The notes under the pieces are model-generated. The model was not told the origin of the DNA. It made no database searches and saw only the letters and a list, made by a program, of their open reading frames with translations. A program made the translations under genes and the position numbers. Of a DNA stretch of 64,000 nucleotides, positions 17,877 through 27,104 are shown one piece after another. How positions within the stretch are numbered: position 1 is the first letter of the stretch; each line of letters starts with the position of its first letter. This stretch comes from Arthrobacter sp. SLBN-112 (GTDB lineage: Bacteria > Actinomycetota > Actinomycetes > Actinomycetales > Micrococcaceae): assembly GCF_030944625.1 (NCBI RefSeq), contig NZ_JAUSXY010000001.1, positions 3,844,001-3,908,000 of the forward strand, read 5' to 3'.

Positions 17877-19571
17877 CTAATAGCCCAGCGTGACCGGGAC
17901 GGTTTCCTGTCCGGCGGCGGCCGGCAGGAAGGCCAGGTTGGAGATGTCATTGCGCCCGTCCTGGCCCAGAAGCACGGCACCGTAGGCGGCATCTCCCGAC
18001 GCCGACACCACATAACCCACGACGTCGGCACCCTCGACTTGCTCCGGAACGGTGATGGTGGCGGTGGTTCCGCCGGCGATGTCCGCGGTGGCGGCCGCCC
18101 GCACCTTGCCGTCCGCGGTGATGGGGGCGTAGGTGATGGTGGCCCTCGTGTCCAGTGCCCCGAACACCAGCTGACGGAGGCCGCCCTTGGGGACGGGAAC
18201 AACGTGCTGGCTGCCCAGCCGCACGGCGGAGCCCGCCCACGCTACATCCGAGGGTTGCCCGGCCTGGAGGCCGCGGCTCATTCGTGCGGCGGCCACGAAG
18301 GAAACGTCTGATGAGGCGGCAATGGTGTACTGGCCCGCCGGAACTCCGGCCAGGGATACTTCGGTGACGGAGCCGGCCTTTGCCGTGACCACACCGCCCG
18401 AAGGAAGCGCGGTTTGGCCGCCCCGTCCGTAGAGTTTGATCTCCACTACTGCGTCGGAAGCACCCGGAACCGTCAGTTGGAGCACCGGCGCGGCATCCCC
18501 GTAGCCACTGCGGGACGCCAGCGCGGCAACCCCGGCCGGGTCCTGGATATCCACGCCCGTCACCACCTGCCGGACAGACGGAGCCGCCCCTGGCGCAATG
18601 AAGTCCACTCCGCCCGGGGTCAGGCCGCGCAGGACGCTTTGCTGGATCGACGCGGCCACAGGACCACCGGCGCTGCGGACACGGACGCTGAGCTGGGGAA
18701 CGTTGGGCGCCAGGCCGGCAAGTACGACGCTGCGCGTGGTGCCGGGCGCCACCAGCAGGCCACGGCTGCCCGGCGCCTGGATCTGCCCTGCGCCACCGTA
18801 CAACTCAAGGCTTACCGTGGCAGGGGTGCTGGAGGCGTTGGTCAGGGCCAGGACGGACGTGCGGCCCACCGTGGTGCTGGCTCCTGCCAGCCATTGGTCG
18901 TTCGAAGGTTGTCCGCAGGTGGCCGCGGCGCTCCCTTGCAGGTCGCCGTCGGTGGCGGTGTATTTCATGGCACCTGCAGCAGATGCGTTCTGGTTGGCCA
19001 CCGCATTGGCGCTGAGGACATTGACCTGGTCTGCGGCCCGGTCGGCCACCACTCCGGCGAGGAGCTCCTGCGGTGTACCGGCAGCGGGAGCCTGCCCCGC
19101 GTCCTTGGCGATCTCGACGACGGCTGCCCCGTCCAGGCGGGTCAGGCGGCTCGCCGGCAGTACGCCGCCCGCGCCGAGCACGGCGGCGGTGACCTTGGTC
19201 GCGGCGGTGGCCGACTCCGGCCGGAACTGGGCATCAGTACCTGTGGCCGTGCCTTCCAACAGCCTCGCAGGGCCGGGGCACACACCAACGCTGGCTCCCG
19301 CCGGAACAGCTGCCTCGGCTGCTGGAAGAACACGGCTCGACGCCGGCCCCTGTACCAGCGATCCGGCGGCCACCACGGCTCCGCCGCCGGCGAGGATGAG
19401 AACCCCTGCCGCCACTCCGGCCACCGATGCTGCCCGGCCCCTGCCGCGCGGCACCCGGGTTGAACCGTCGTCGGACGGCTTGGCGTCCCCGCCGGTTCCC
19501 CCGTGGACTGTGGCCGGTGCGTGGACCGGGGCCGGAGCCTCGGCGGCCACCGGCGGGGTGTGCTCATGCAT
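17877..19571 (-). CDS. DUF5719 family secreted or membrane-anchored protein
   Basis: The 564-residue protein has a Pro/Ala-rich cytosolic N terminus, one membrane segment around residues 48-72 (ASVAGVAAGVLILAGGG), and a large extracytoplasmic beta-rich domain with repeated patterns such as VSLELYGGAGQI and VVEIKLYGRGGQ. This matches DUF5719, an actinobacterial family of unknown function encoded downstream of a large GT2 glycosyltransferase, as here, where the two genes overlap by 8 nt. The context suggests a role in cell-envelope glycan assembly, but no enzymatic motif is visible. Confidence 0.85.
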   Translation of the reverse strand: MHEHTPPVAAEAPAPVHAPATVHGGTGGDAKPSDDGSTRVPRGRGRAASVAGVAAGVLILAGGGAVVAAGSLVQGPASSRVLPAAEAAVPAGASVGVCPGPARLLEGTATGTDAQFRPESATAATKVTAAVLGAGGVLPASRLTRLDGAAVVEIAKDAGQAPAAGTPQELLAGVVADRAADQVNVLSANAVANQNASAAGAMKYTATDGDLQGSAAATCGQPSNDQWLAGASTTVGRTSVLALTNASSTPATVSLELYGGAGQIQAPGSRGLLVAPGTTRSVVLAGLAPNVPQLSVRVRSAGGPVAASIQQSVLRGLTPGGVDFIAPGAAPSVRQVVTGVDIQDPAGVAALASRSGYGDAAPVLQLTVPGASDAVVEIKLYGRGGQTALPSGGVVTAKAGSVTEVSLAGVPAGQYTIAASSDVSFVAAARMSRGLQAGQPSDVAWAGSAVRLGSQHVVPVPKGGLRQLVFGALDTRATITYAPITADGKVRAAATADIAGGTTATITVPEQVEGADVVGYVVSASGDAAYGAVLLGQDGRNDISNLAFLPAAAGQETVPVTLGY

Positions 19572-22500
19572 GTTGGTGTTCCTTACGCAGGGAGCCCTCG
19601 TCGCGGGAGATGCCGGTCCGCGGCCGTTGCGTCGGCATCGGGATGGCGAGGATGAGGGTCAGGCCGATCACCGTGATCTGGCCGGCAGCGGTCCAAAAAG
19701 CCCACGGGTTTTCGTAGCGGACCGTAAGCTGGCCGGCCGAGGCCGGAAGGGTGAAGGCCTGTGACCAGCCGGAGGTCGTGGAAGTCAGCTTGCGGCCATC
19801 GAGCCAGGCACTCCAGCCCGGGTCTGCCCGCTCGGCGAGGACCACCAGCCGACCCTCTGCACCGGACGGTACGGCAGCGTCAACCACGTCCGTGCCCGAG
19901 GGGAGGGAGGTTGTGGTGGCACCCCGTGGATCCACGATGCGGACACGGTGGGCGACATCCGCAGCCTGCAGGACCGCCTGGTTCGACGGGCTGATGCGCC
20001 ACAGCCAGCCGACGTCGGTCTGCCCCACCGCCACCAGCCCGGGTACGGCATCCATCCGGCTGGCCGTCAGCTGGGCCGCAGTGTCCGCGGCCCGCAGCAC
20101 CACGAACCCCACGCCAAGCTGTTCGAGGTCGGTACGGGGATCAACTCCCTGACCGGCAACCAGCGTGGCCACGACGCGGCGGACAGCGGCTGTGACGTCG
20201 TCGTCGTCACGAACCTCTTCCGCACCGGGGCCACCAATGATGTTACGGGCGGAGGCAATAGCGGAAAGGTTGTCGAGCGTGGTGCCGGCCCCCCGCATCA
20301 GGGAGGCCTTGTAGGTTCCGTCATCACCGGTGCTGATGAGCAGGGTGCGGGTCTGTTCGGGTCCGGTGCCGCGGTCGATGGCCGTAGCGGGAAGCGACCG
20401 TTCGTTCGCGGCCTCCACCAGCCGTGGTGCGCCCAGTTCTCCCCCGGTCCCGGAACCGGATTGAACGGAAGTGCCGCCCGGTGCCGCCGAAGGGGACGCG
20501 GGAACTGCGGCGGGACGCAACAGGTTCTGCGCGGACCAGGCGGCCATACCGGCAAACGGTCCGGCCAGGAGTACAACCAGGCCCAATGCCAGCCCGGCGC
20601 GCGCCGCAGTGTTGGCCTTGGACGCGGCAGCGCCCTTGCGGTCCACGGCGGACATGACCTGGCCGGCTCCCAGGACGGCGGCGGACAGCAGGGCAAAGGA
20701 GGCGGCCGAGACTGCCGGCCCGGGGAAGGGGGTCACCAGGGAATCCGCATTGATGCCCGTGGCCACATGGCTGGTCAGCCATCCGCTGGCCAGGGCCACC
20801 AGCGCCGCAACCCAGAACCATCGCACGGCCCGGACCGGGCGTCCCGGGAAGAAGAGGCCAATGACGGCCAGGGCCAGCATCGGAACCGCGATGAGGAGTG
20901 CCATCAGCAGGGCCCATGGCACCGGCCCGGCGGCGAACAATCCCAGTCCCTGAAGGCCGCCGGCGGGGTCGAACGCCAAGGGCTGTCCGATGATTTGCTG
21001 CCACAATGGCGCGGCATCGAATCCGAGCGGGAGGCCGGGGTCGGCCAGGAGGGCACGCGGCCGGTCGAGGGTGGAAAGTGCGAACGGGACGAACAGGGCC
21101 GCACTGGGCAGCAGGGCCCACCACACGGTCCGCCCGCGCCGGCCCAGCAGGACGCCGCAGAGGACGATGAGCACAACGGCAGGGACAAGCAGGGAGGGCG
21201 CCGAGGCTGTGGTGACGGCCAGCGCCAGGCCGGCTGCGGCTGCGGCTGTCCAGGACGGCATGCCGTTGACTCCCGCTTTGGCGGCCGGTTGGTCCGCGGG
21301 CCGGGCATCGGCAGGGGAATCCAGGTTGAAGCGGCCGTGGCCGACGGCTGAACCGGTAGCGCGCAGCAGGCCCAGGACCACCAACGGAATCATGATGTGC
21401 GCTATGAGCGCGCCGGCGCGGCCCTGGTTGAGGGCAACCTGCAGGGCCGGCGCGGCCGCCCAGAAGAGAGCCGCCGCGAGGCGAAGCCGGCGCCGGACCG
21501 TCAGCCCGCCCGCCGCAAACCAAGCGGTGAGTCCGGAGAGCGGTGCGCCCAGAAGGAGCAGCCAGGGCATGGCAGGGTTGGCATCGCCGCCGCCCAGGAC
21601 GCCGATGATCCACAGCACATAGTCAAAGGGGTCGCCGTGGCCGGGAAGTCCGGCGCCCAGGCTGATCCACCAGCTGGAGGCGTTGTGCCAGATGTCCCCC
21701 AAGCCGGCCGACACCGGAATCAGACCGCCGCCGGTCACGGCACCGGCCCGTAAAAGGCCGGTCAAGGCCAGGAGAGAGGCGCCTGACGCGATGATGACGG
21801 CGGCCAGGGCCCCATTGCCCACCCATCCCCTCTTGGCGGTGGCGAGGGCGGCAAAGTCATCGGCGGCGTCGCCGCTGGGCTGGTGCGCGAGCGGATCCTG
21901 CACCAAGTGGTCAGCGCCGGATCCGTCCGATCCCAGCGCCTCCATCAGGGACCGGCGGTGGCTCCACACTTCGCGGCGTGGGGTTTGCAGCTTACGGATC
22001 ACCGAGCGTCGGATCCGCCGGGTACGCTTGGCCGCCCTCCGGGCCTTGGCCACGGCTTGCGGCCTGCCCAGGGCCGCGCAGGTGGCCAGGAGCTGGGAGA
22101 TGCCGTGGCCGGGATCCTTGACGACGATGCTCAAGACGAGTTTGAAGAGGCTGCCCAGAAACGCGCCAAGGCCGTGGACCGGAACCATCCAGAGGGGACT
22201 GTGCTTGAGCCGCAGGTGTACCTGCGCCTTGCGGGCTGCTGCCGGGTTGCCCAGGGCATGGGGCCGGTGCGCGACGTGGAACATGCGGGCGGCGGGTACC
22301 ACCACCACCCGGTGGCCGGCGAGCCGGTTCCGCCAGCAGAAATCCACGTCGTCGCCGCTGCCCGGCAGGGCGGGGTCGAAACCGCCCAGTTGTTCCCAGA
22401 CGTCCCGGCGGACCAGCATTCCCGCGGAATTGACGGCGAAAGTGTCGGTGCGGCCGTCATACTGGCCCTGGTCCATCTCGTCGGCGTCAATCAGGGTGAG

Positions 22501-22929
22501 CCGCTCAGCCCACCGGCTGGTGGAGAGACCGACGTCGATGAGCCGCCGCGGCGAGTGCCAGTCGAGCTGTTTGCAGCCGGCCACGGTCACAGAGGGCGCA
22601 CGCTCCACGGCCCCCAGGAGTTCAGCGAGTGCTTCCGGCGCCGGCGCAGCGTCGTCGTGCAGCAGCCAGATCCATTCCGCCCTGTCACCGCCACCCGCTC
22701 CGGCCGGAGGAACCAGCCCGGCGAGCCCGGCGGAGATGGCCGCGCCCATGCCGCCCTTGGACCGGGGGTAGGCCAGGACGCTGGCATCGCCCAGGTATTC
22801 CCGGAGCAGGTTGTGGGAGTCGTCGGTGGATCCGGCATCCACGCCGATGGCACGGTCAACTGGCCGGGTTTGGCCAGCCAGGGCCGACAGGGTTCTGGGC
22901 AGATAGGCACTGCCGTTGTGGGCGACCAC
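19564..22929 (-). CDS. Large GT2-family membrane glycosyltransferase
   Basis: The protein has at least 1,121 residues. An N-terminal GT-A domain (about residues 1-270) contains VDAGSTDDS, the Asp-rich LLHDDAAP motif and GSGDDVDFCWRNRLAGHRV. A hydrophobic region of some 12 helices (residues 380-840) and a C-terminal extracytoplasmic beta domain follow. This architecture is typical of actinobacterial envelope glycosyltransferases between whiB and DUF5719. The GTG at 22929 would cut the first beta-strand: the frame continues upstream as VHVTAVVVAHNG, and the only codon there usable as a start is ATT at 22957-22959, overlapping the whiB stop (TAATT). The true start is therefore uncertain. Acceptor and donor are unknown. 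Confidence 0.88.
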   Translation of the reverse strand: MVAHNGSAYLPRTLSALAGQTRPVDRAIGVDAGSTDDSHNLLREYLGDASVLAYPRSKGGMGAAISAGLAGLVPPAGAGGGDRAEWIWLLHDDAAPAPEALAELLGAVERAPSVTVAGCKQLDWHSPRRLIDVGLSTSRWAERLTLIDADEMDQGQYDGRTDTFAVNSAGMLVRRDVWEQLGGFDPALPGSGDDVDFCWRNRLAGHRVVVVPAARMFHVAHRPHALGNPAAARKAQVHLRLKHSPLWMVPVHGLGAFLGSLFKLVLSIVVKDPGHGISQLLATCAALGRPQAVAKARRAAKRTRRIRRSVIRKLQTPRREVWSHRRSLMEALGSDGSGADHLVQDPLAHQPSGDAADDFAALATAKRGWVGNGALAAVIIASGASLLALTGLLRAGAVTGGGLIPVSAGLGDIWHNASSWWISLGAGLPGHGDPFDYVLWIIGVLGGGDANPAMPWLLLLGAPLSGLTAWFAAGGLTVRRRLRLAAALFWAAAPALQVALNQGRAGALIAHIMIPLVVLGLLRATGSAVGHGRFNLDSPADARPADQPAAKAGVNGMPSWTAAAAAGLALAVTTASAPSLLVPAVVLIVLCGVLLGRRGRTVWWALLPSAALFVPFALSTLDRPRALLADPGLPLGFDAAPLWQQIIGQPLAFDPAGGLQGLGLFAAGPVPWALLMALLIAVPMLALAVIGLFFPGRPVRAVRWFWVAALVALASGWLTSHVATGINADSLVTPFPGPAVSAASFALLSAAVLGAGQVMSAVDRKGAAASKANTAARAGLALGLVVLLAGPFAGMAAWSAQNLLRPAAVPASPSAAPGGTSVQSGSGTGGELGAPRLVEAANERSLPATAIDRGTGPEQTRTLLISTGDDGTYKASLMRGAGTTLDNLSAIASARNIIGGPGAEEVRDDDDVTAAVRRVVATLVAGQGVDPRTDLEQLGVGFVVLRAADTAAQLTASRMDAVPGLVAVGQTDVGWLWRISPSNQAVLQAADVAHRVRIVDPRGATTTSLPSGTDVVDAAVPSGAEGRLVVLAERADPGWSAWLDGRKLTSTTSGWSQAFTLPASAGQLTVRYENPWAFWTAAGQITVIGLTLILAIPMPTQRPRTGISRDEGSLRKEHQHA

Positions 22930-22958
22930 AACGGCAGTGACATGGACATCCTGAAGAA

Positions 22959-23486
22959 TTAGATCGCTCGCTTCCTAAGCCGCCGGCGCTCACGCTCGGA
23001 AAGGCCTCCCCAGATGCCGAACCGTTCGTCATTGGCCAGCGCGTACTCCAGGCACTGCGACCTTACGTTGCAGGCGCCGCAGACCTTCTTGGCGTCGCGG
23101 GTGGAACCGCCCTTTTCCGGAAAGAACGCCTCCGGATCAGTCTGGGCGCACAGGGCGTCAGTCTGCCAGCCAAGTTCGCCTTCGTCGTCGAAATCCTGCT
23201 GGAAGGGCAGCCCGATCCATACCGGCTGCGCGCTTCCCGCGGCAAGCTCCATGGGCGGATCCAGATCTTCCTCCGCCTCCGCACCGTCCAGCAGGGCCTC
23301 GTGCGCCGCGAGGAACGCAGTGGCCTGGTCCTCGAGGACGCTGCCGGTATTCCTCTTGTACCGCTCCGCCGCATCAGGATCGGCGGGGTCCACGTACCAA
23401 TCGCTTGGCACCCCCCGTGCACGGTACTTTGCCGTTGCCTGGCCGGCTACGACGGCATCTTCCTGGATACGCTCTGCTTGCCCCAC
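22959..23486 (-). CDS. WhiB-family iron-sulfur transcriptional regulator
   Basis: Four Cys (113, 136, 139, 145 in WQTDALCAQTD and VCGACNVRSQC) would bind a 4Fe-4S cluster; FGIWGGLSERERRRLRKRAI supplies the GIWGG turn and the basic DNA-binding tail. The position before a GT2 gene and near TIGR03089 and LCP matches the WhiB2/WhmD type, which controls cell division and envelope genes. The start chosen is GTG at 23484-23486, which has a strong AGGAGG six bases upstream; a longer GTG start at 23531 lacks one. The result is a 175-residue protein with a 100-residue N-terminal extension of unclear role. A sigma-70-like promoter with an embedded palindrome lies upstream. Confidence 0.9.
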   Translation of the reverse strand: MGQAERIQEDAVVAGQATAKYRARGVPSDWYVDPADPDAAERYKRNTGSVLEDQATAFLAAHEALLDGAEAEEDLDPPMELAAGSAQPVWIGLPFQQDFDDEGELGWQTDALCAQTDPEAFFPEKGGSTRDAKKVCGACNVRSQCLEYALANDERFGIWGGLSERERRRLRKRAI

Positions 23487-23573
23487 GGCGACCCTCCTGA
23501 CGTTGCAGCCACTGCCTTCATACTTGGACACTCGGTTGTGTGCCGGTATTTGCGCAATTGCTTTAGATACCTA

Positions 23574-23602
23574 ATTACACGCGTGTAACTAGGTCGAGTC
23601 AA
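23574..23602 (-). promoter_or_regulatory. whiB promoter with embedded palindromic operator
   Basis: On the minus strand TTGACT (23597-23602) and TGTAAT (23574-23579) are separated by exactly 17 bp. A perfect 14-bp palindrome TTACACGCGTGTAA at 23575-23588 lies across the spacer and -10, and the symmetry extends to 22 bp with one mismatched pair. This is a textbook position for a regulator. The regulator is not identified. Confidence 0.65.
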
Positions 23603-23787
23603 GCCGTAGCCGGGATAATAGACAGTGGAACCTGAGAACTTTGCGCACGCCACGCCCGGGTTTTTTGCCGGCCTCGGCGTGGCGCGGGTCCGAAGCAGTA
23701 CATTCCGGGCGGGAAAGCCACAAAAACAGCGCCACGACGGGGAAAATACCCGCTGTAAGCCAAAATAGCAAGCACGCTTAGTAGCTG

Positions 23788-23805
23788 GAGTGATAAACAT
23801 CACTC
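23788..23805. promoter_or_regulatory. Crp/GlxR-like palindrome upstream of TIGR03089 gene
   Basis: GAGTGAT-AAAC-ATCACTC is a perfect inverted repeat with the GTGA-N6-TCAC core of Crp/Fnr-family sites. It ends 69 bp before the ATG at 23875. The match is to the general consensus only. Confidence 0.45.
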
Positions 23806-23874
23806 GGGCAGCGGATGGGTAACAGCGCCTCCCCGCTGGTGCCCCGGGGGATTCCAGGATGGCAGGATGAAGCC

Positions 23875-24576
23875 ATGACATCGATCCCCGCCATCAACCT
23901 GATGGGCAGCCTCCGCTCCGGCAACTCCACGGCACCGCGCCTGACGTGGTACGGGCCGGATTCGGAACGCGTGGAATTGTCGGGGCGGGTCCTGGACAAC
24001 TGGGTGGCCAAGACCAGCAACCTGCTGCAGGACGAGCTCGACGCGGAGCCCGGCATGCGGCTCGGGCTTGCGCTTCCGGCGCACTGGAAAGCCCTGGTCT
24101 GGGCACTGGCGGGCTGGCAGCTCGGCCTGGAAACAGTGCTCGACGGCGGCCCGGCAGACTTCCTGGTGACCGACACGCCTGGCGAAGCAATGAATGCGCA
24201 CGACGCCGTGATTGCAGTAGCGCTGCCTGCCCTCGCCATGCGCTGGGCAGGCGACCTTCCGGGCGGCTGCATCGACTACGCGGCGGAGGTGCGGTCCCAC
24301 GGGGACGTGTTCATGCCGCACGCGGATCCGGACCCCTCAGCCCGTGCGCTCCTGACGGGCGTCGGGCGCCCGGTGCAGCACAAAGACCTGCTCACGGATT
24401 TTGGTGCAGCCCATGATGAAGGCGTCCGCCTCCATATTCCGGCGGGCAAAGGACTCGAGTGGGTGCTGTCCAACGCATTGGGCGCCTGGCAGCACGGCGG
24501 TTCCGTGGTCCTGACCCACGCGGATGTTGAACTCACGGGCAAGCTGCTGGCCGACGAACGCATCCACGGCAGCTAG
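23875..24576 (+). CDS. TIGR03089 family protein (AMP-binding-like)
   Basis: The 233-residue protein resembles the N-terminal subdomain of AMP-binding ligases (LTWYGPDSERVELSGRVLDNWVAKTSNLLQDEL, LALPAHWKALVWALAGWQLG) but lacks the SGTTGxPKG loop and the C-terminal domain, as expected for TIGR03089. The family is restricted to actinobacteria and found near LCP and envelope polysaccharide genes; activity is unknown. ATG start with AGGATGAAG just upstream. It converges with the GtrA gene, stops 12 nt apart. Confidence 0.85.
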   Translation: MTSIPAINLMGSLRSGNSTAPRLTWYGPDSERVELSGRVLDNWVAKTSNLLQDELDAEPGMRLGLALPAHWKALVWALAGWQLGLETVLDGGPADFLVTDTPGEAMNAHDAVIAVALPALAMRWAGDLPGGCIDYAAEVRSHGDVFMPHADPDPSARALLTGVGRPVQHKDLLTDFGAAHDEGVRLHIPAGKGLEWVLSNALGAWQHGGSVVLTHADVELTGKLLADERIHGS

Positions 24577-24588
24577 CAGCGGCGGGTC

Positions 24589-25146
24589 CTAGGCCTTCGG
24601 GCCACCGTCGACAGGGGTGGAAGCCGGACGTTCCGTGCGCGCGGGCTCCCGGTGCGGATGGGCTTCGATGAGTTCGTGGTCGTGGGAGAACTCCGGCTCC
24701 TGGTCCAGTTCCTGGTTGAAGACCAGGAAACGGTAGGCAAAGAAGCGGACCACCGTGGCGACGAGGATGCCGGCGACCCCTGCCAGGAACAGCAGGTTCT
24801 TGTCGTTGATGCCCATCCCGTACTTGGCCAGCGCGGTGAACCCGGTGGAGATCCCGATCCCGATGCCGTTGATGATGACGAACATGACGAATTCGCGAAG
24901 CACGTTGGCCTGGCGCCGGTGCCGGAAAGTCCAGAAACGGTTTGCGACCCACGAGAAGACCGTGGCCACGGTGGCGCCCACGAAGCGCGCCTTTGCTTCG
25001 CTGTCTGACATCGGGCCGTGCATCAGGTAATACGTGAGCCCGTTATCGATGACGAATGCCACACCGCCTACGGCCCCGAATTTGGCCACTTCCCGCCAGA
25101 AGAGCGAGGCTAGCCCCCGGATTCGATCTGCAAGTGCGCTAAACAT
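24589..25146 (-). CDS. GtrA family membrane protein
   Basis: This 185-residue protein has four membrane helices with the GtrA pattern: REVAKFGAVGGVAFVIDNGLTYYLM, VATVFSWVANRFWTF, EFVMFVIINGIGIG and VATVVRFFAYRFLVF. GtrA proteins are thought to flip or transfer polyprenyl-linked sugars for surface glycans. A charged His/Glu-rich tail follows. The ATG at 25144-25146 is preferred to an upstream reading from 25206 because GGAGGG lies just before it. A TAAAAT box near 25195-25200 could be the promoter, back to back with that of purK. Confidence 0.88.
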   Translation of the reverse strand: MFSALADRIRGLASLFWREVAKFGAVGGVAFVIDNGLTYYLMHGPMSDSEAKARFVGATVATVFSWVANRFWTFRHRRQANVLREFVMFVIINGIGIGISTGFTALAKYGMGINDKNLLFLAGVAGILVATVVRFFAYRFLVFNQELDQEPEFSHDHELIEAHPHREPARTERPASTPVDGGPKA

Positions 25147-25303
25147 GACCCTCCATGGCCGTCCGAACTGTGGGCCACTCGGCCAAGGACCTATTTTAGC
25201 CCCCAAAGCTTTGGACTGGCCCCGGACGTCCCCGCTCCCGGCCCCGCAGCAGAAAATGTCTTTTGCTTCCTGGCCGGAAAAGCGGGATACGGCACGTCTT
25301 CGG

Positions 25304-25309
25304 TAGGCT
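25304..25309 (+). promoter_or_regulatory. Leaderless -10 box of purK
   Basis: TAGGCT lies 7 nt before the purK GTG, and there is no ribosome-binding sequence between them. Confidence 0.55.
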
Positions 25310-25316
25310 GGCTTAC

Positions 25317-26513
25317 GTGACTTTTCCAGTAATAGGTGTAGTTGGCGGCGGCCAGCTTGCGCGAATGATGGCCCCTGCCGCTACAGCACTCGGCTTTGAA
25401 CTCCGTGTCCTCGCTGAAGGCGACGACGTTTCCGCGGTGTCTGCCGTACCGGCCACGCCGGTGGGCGATTACAAGGACCTGCAGACCCTCCTGGACTTCT
25501 CCCGGGGCCTTGATGTGATGACCTTTGACCACGAGCATGTGCCCACGGCGCACCTCAGGGCTCTCCAGGAAGCCGGGGTCAATGTCCAGCCCGGACCTGA
25601 CGCCCTGGTCCACGCCCAGGACAAACTGGTCATGCGCGCCGCCATCGACCGGTTTGAGCTGCCCAACCCCGCCTGGGCGTCGGTGGCCGATGTCGCGGAC
25701 CTGGTCAGCTTCGGCGAGGAAACGGGATGGCCCGTGGTGCTGAAGATGCCGCGCGGCGGTTACGACGGCAAGGGCGTCCGGATTGTTGCGTCCGCCGAGG
25801 AGGCGGCCGGCGCCGAAGAATGGTTCGCCGCCATGAGTCCGCTGCTGGCCGAGGCGAAGGTGGAGTTCACCCGCGAACTGTCGGCCCTGGTGGCGCGGAC
25901 CCCGGATGGCGAAGCCCGGGCCTGGCCGGTGGTCCACACCATCCAGGTGGATGGTGTCTGTGACGAGGTGATCGCCCCTGCACTGGACATCCCGCTGGAG
26001 GTTGCCGCCGCCGCCGAGGACGCCGCCCTGCGCATCGCGGCGGAACTCAACGTCACCGGTGTCCTTGCTGTTGAACTTTTCGAGACGCCCGGTGCCGGCG
26101 CCGGCTTCCTGATCAACGAACTGGCCATGCGGCCGCACAACACCGGTCACTGGACCCAGGACGGCTCCATTACCAGCCAGTTCGAACAGCATCTACGCGC
26201 TGTCCTGAACCTGCCGTTGGGTGCCACCGATGCGCTGGCCCCCGTGACAGTGATGAAGAACTTCCTGGGCGGGGAAAACCAGGACCTTTTCTCGGCCTAT
26301 CCGATGGCCCTCGCCAGCGAGCCGGCCGCCAAGGTCCACTGCTACGGCAAATCCGTGCGGCCTGGACGTAAGATCGGCCATGTCAACCTGGTGGGAAGTT
26401 CGACGACGGACGTTGACTCGGTCAGGCGCCGGGCAACGGCGGTGGCGGCCATCATCCGTGATGGACGTGCCCGTGCCGAGGAACCTTCCCCTATTTTCGA
26501 GGAGAACGCATGA
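25317..26513 (+). CDS. purK: N5-carboxyaminoimidazole ribonucleotide synthase
   Basis: The 398-residue ATP-grasp enzyme carboxylates AIR to N5-CAIR with bicarbonate and ATP in purine synthesis. It shows [13 protein letters not shown] at the N terminus, [13 protein letters not shown] in the ATP-grasp domain, and [34 protein letters not shown] with the metal-binding Glu and Asn. The GTG start follows a TAGGCT box by 7 nt, consistent with a leaderless transcript. It overlaps purE by 4 nt (ATGA), so the two successive enzymes are coupled. Confidence 0.95.
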   Translation: MTFPVIGVVGGGQLARMMAPAATALGFELRVLAEGDDVSAVSAVPATPVGDYKDLQTLLDFSRGLDVMTFDHEHVPTAHLRALQEAGVNVQPGPDALVHAQDKLVMRAAIDRFELPNPAWASVADVADLVSFGEETGWPVVLKMPRGGYDGKGVRIVASAEEAAGAEEWFAAMSPLLAEAKVEFTRELSALVARTPDGEARAWPVVHTIQVDGVCDEVIAPALDIPLEVAAAAEDAALRIAAELNVTGVLAVELFETPGAGAGFLINELAMRPHNTGHWTQDGSITSQFEQHLRAVLNLPLGATDALAPVTVMKNFLGGENQDLFSAYPMALASEPAAKVHCYGKSVRPGRKIGHVNLVGSSTTDVDSVRRRATAVAAIIRDGRARAEEPSPIFEENA

Positions 26514-27094
26514 GCGCCGAAGCCACCCCAGCCGCCGGTCCCGGTGCCAGCCCCCTGGTGGGCCTGGTCATGGGTTCCGACTCCGACTGGCCTGTCATGG
26601 AGGCGGCGGCCGAGGCCCTCGCCGAGTTCGGCATTCCGTTCGAAGCCGACGTCGTCTCAGCACACCGGATGCCGACCGAGATGATCCGCTATGGCCAGAC
26701 GGCGCACGAGCGGGGGCTGCGTGTCATCATCGCCGGAGCCGGCGGCGCTGCGCACCTGCCGGGCATGCTGGCCAGCGTCACGCCCCTGCCTGTCATCGGT
26801 GTGCCCGTTCCGTTGAAGACCCTTGACGGCATGGACTCCCTGCTGTCCATCGTCCAGATGCCTGCGGGCGTTCCGGTGGCCACGGTATCCATCGGCGGTG
26901 CACGCAATGCAGGCCTCCTGGCCGTGCGGATGCTTGCCTCCGGCACGGACGAACTCGCCGCGTCTCTGCGCGCCGACCTCTTGGACTTCGCCGCCGACCT
27001 CAACGCCGTCGCCTCCCGCAAGGGCGCCAGCCTGCGCCAAAAAGTGAGCGAAGTCTTCCCTGACGGGTCCAGCTCCCTTCGGGGCAGCCGTTAG
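26510..27094 (+). CDS. purE: N5-CAIR mutase, catalytic subunit
   Basis: The 194-residue enzyme converts N5-CAIR to CAIR. It carries GSDSDWPVM for phosphate and base binding, VVSAHRMP with the catalytic His, and [13 protein letters not shown], all typical of class I PurE. The ATG overlaps the purK stop. The LCP gene follows after 10 nt and may be part of the same transcript. Confidence 0.95.
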   Translation: MSAEATPAAGPGASPLVGLVMGSDSDWPVMEAAAEALAEFGIPFEADVVSAHRMPTEMIRYGQTAHERGLRVIIAGAGGAAHLPGMLASVTPLPVIGVPVPLKTLDGMDSLLSIVQMPAGVPVATVSIGGARNAGLLAVRMLASGTDELAASLRADLLDFAADLNAVASRKGASLRQKVSEVFPDGSSSLRGSR

Positions 27095-27104
27095 GGCGGC
27101 GGGC

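Larger units (their letters stand above)
23487..23874. other. Intergenic region between whiB and TIGR03089 gene
   Basis: This 388-bp gap separates two divergent genes and is less GC-rich than its surroundings. It contains the whiB promoter and leader (23487-23602) and the GTGA-N6-TCAC palindrome (23788-23805). The middle, roughly 23610-23760, has AT-rich patches including GGATAATAG near 23613, but I see no convincing gene or RNA there. Confidence 0.6.

Noticed and set aside
23487..23531. Longer whiB start at GTG 23531
   Set aside because: No ribosome site there, while GTG 23486 has AGGAGG at ideal spacing.
23605..23640. GGATAATAG as a + strand promoter for a small RNA
   Set aside because: No matching -35 at the right distance and no terminator downstream.
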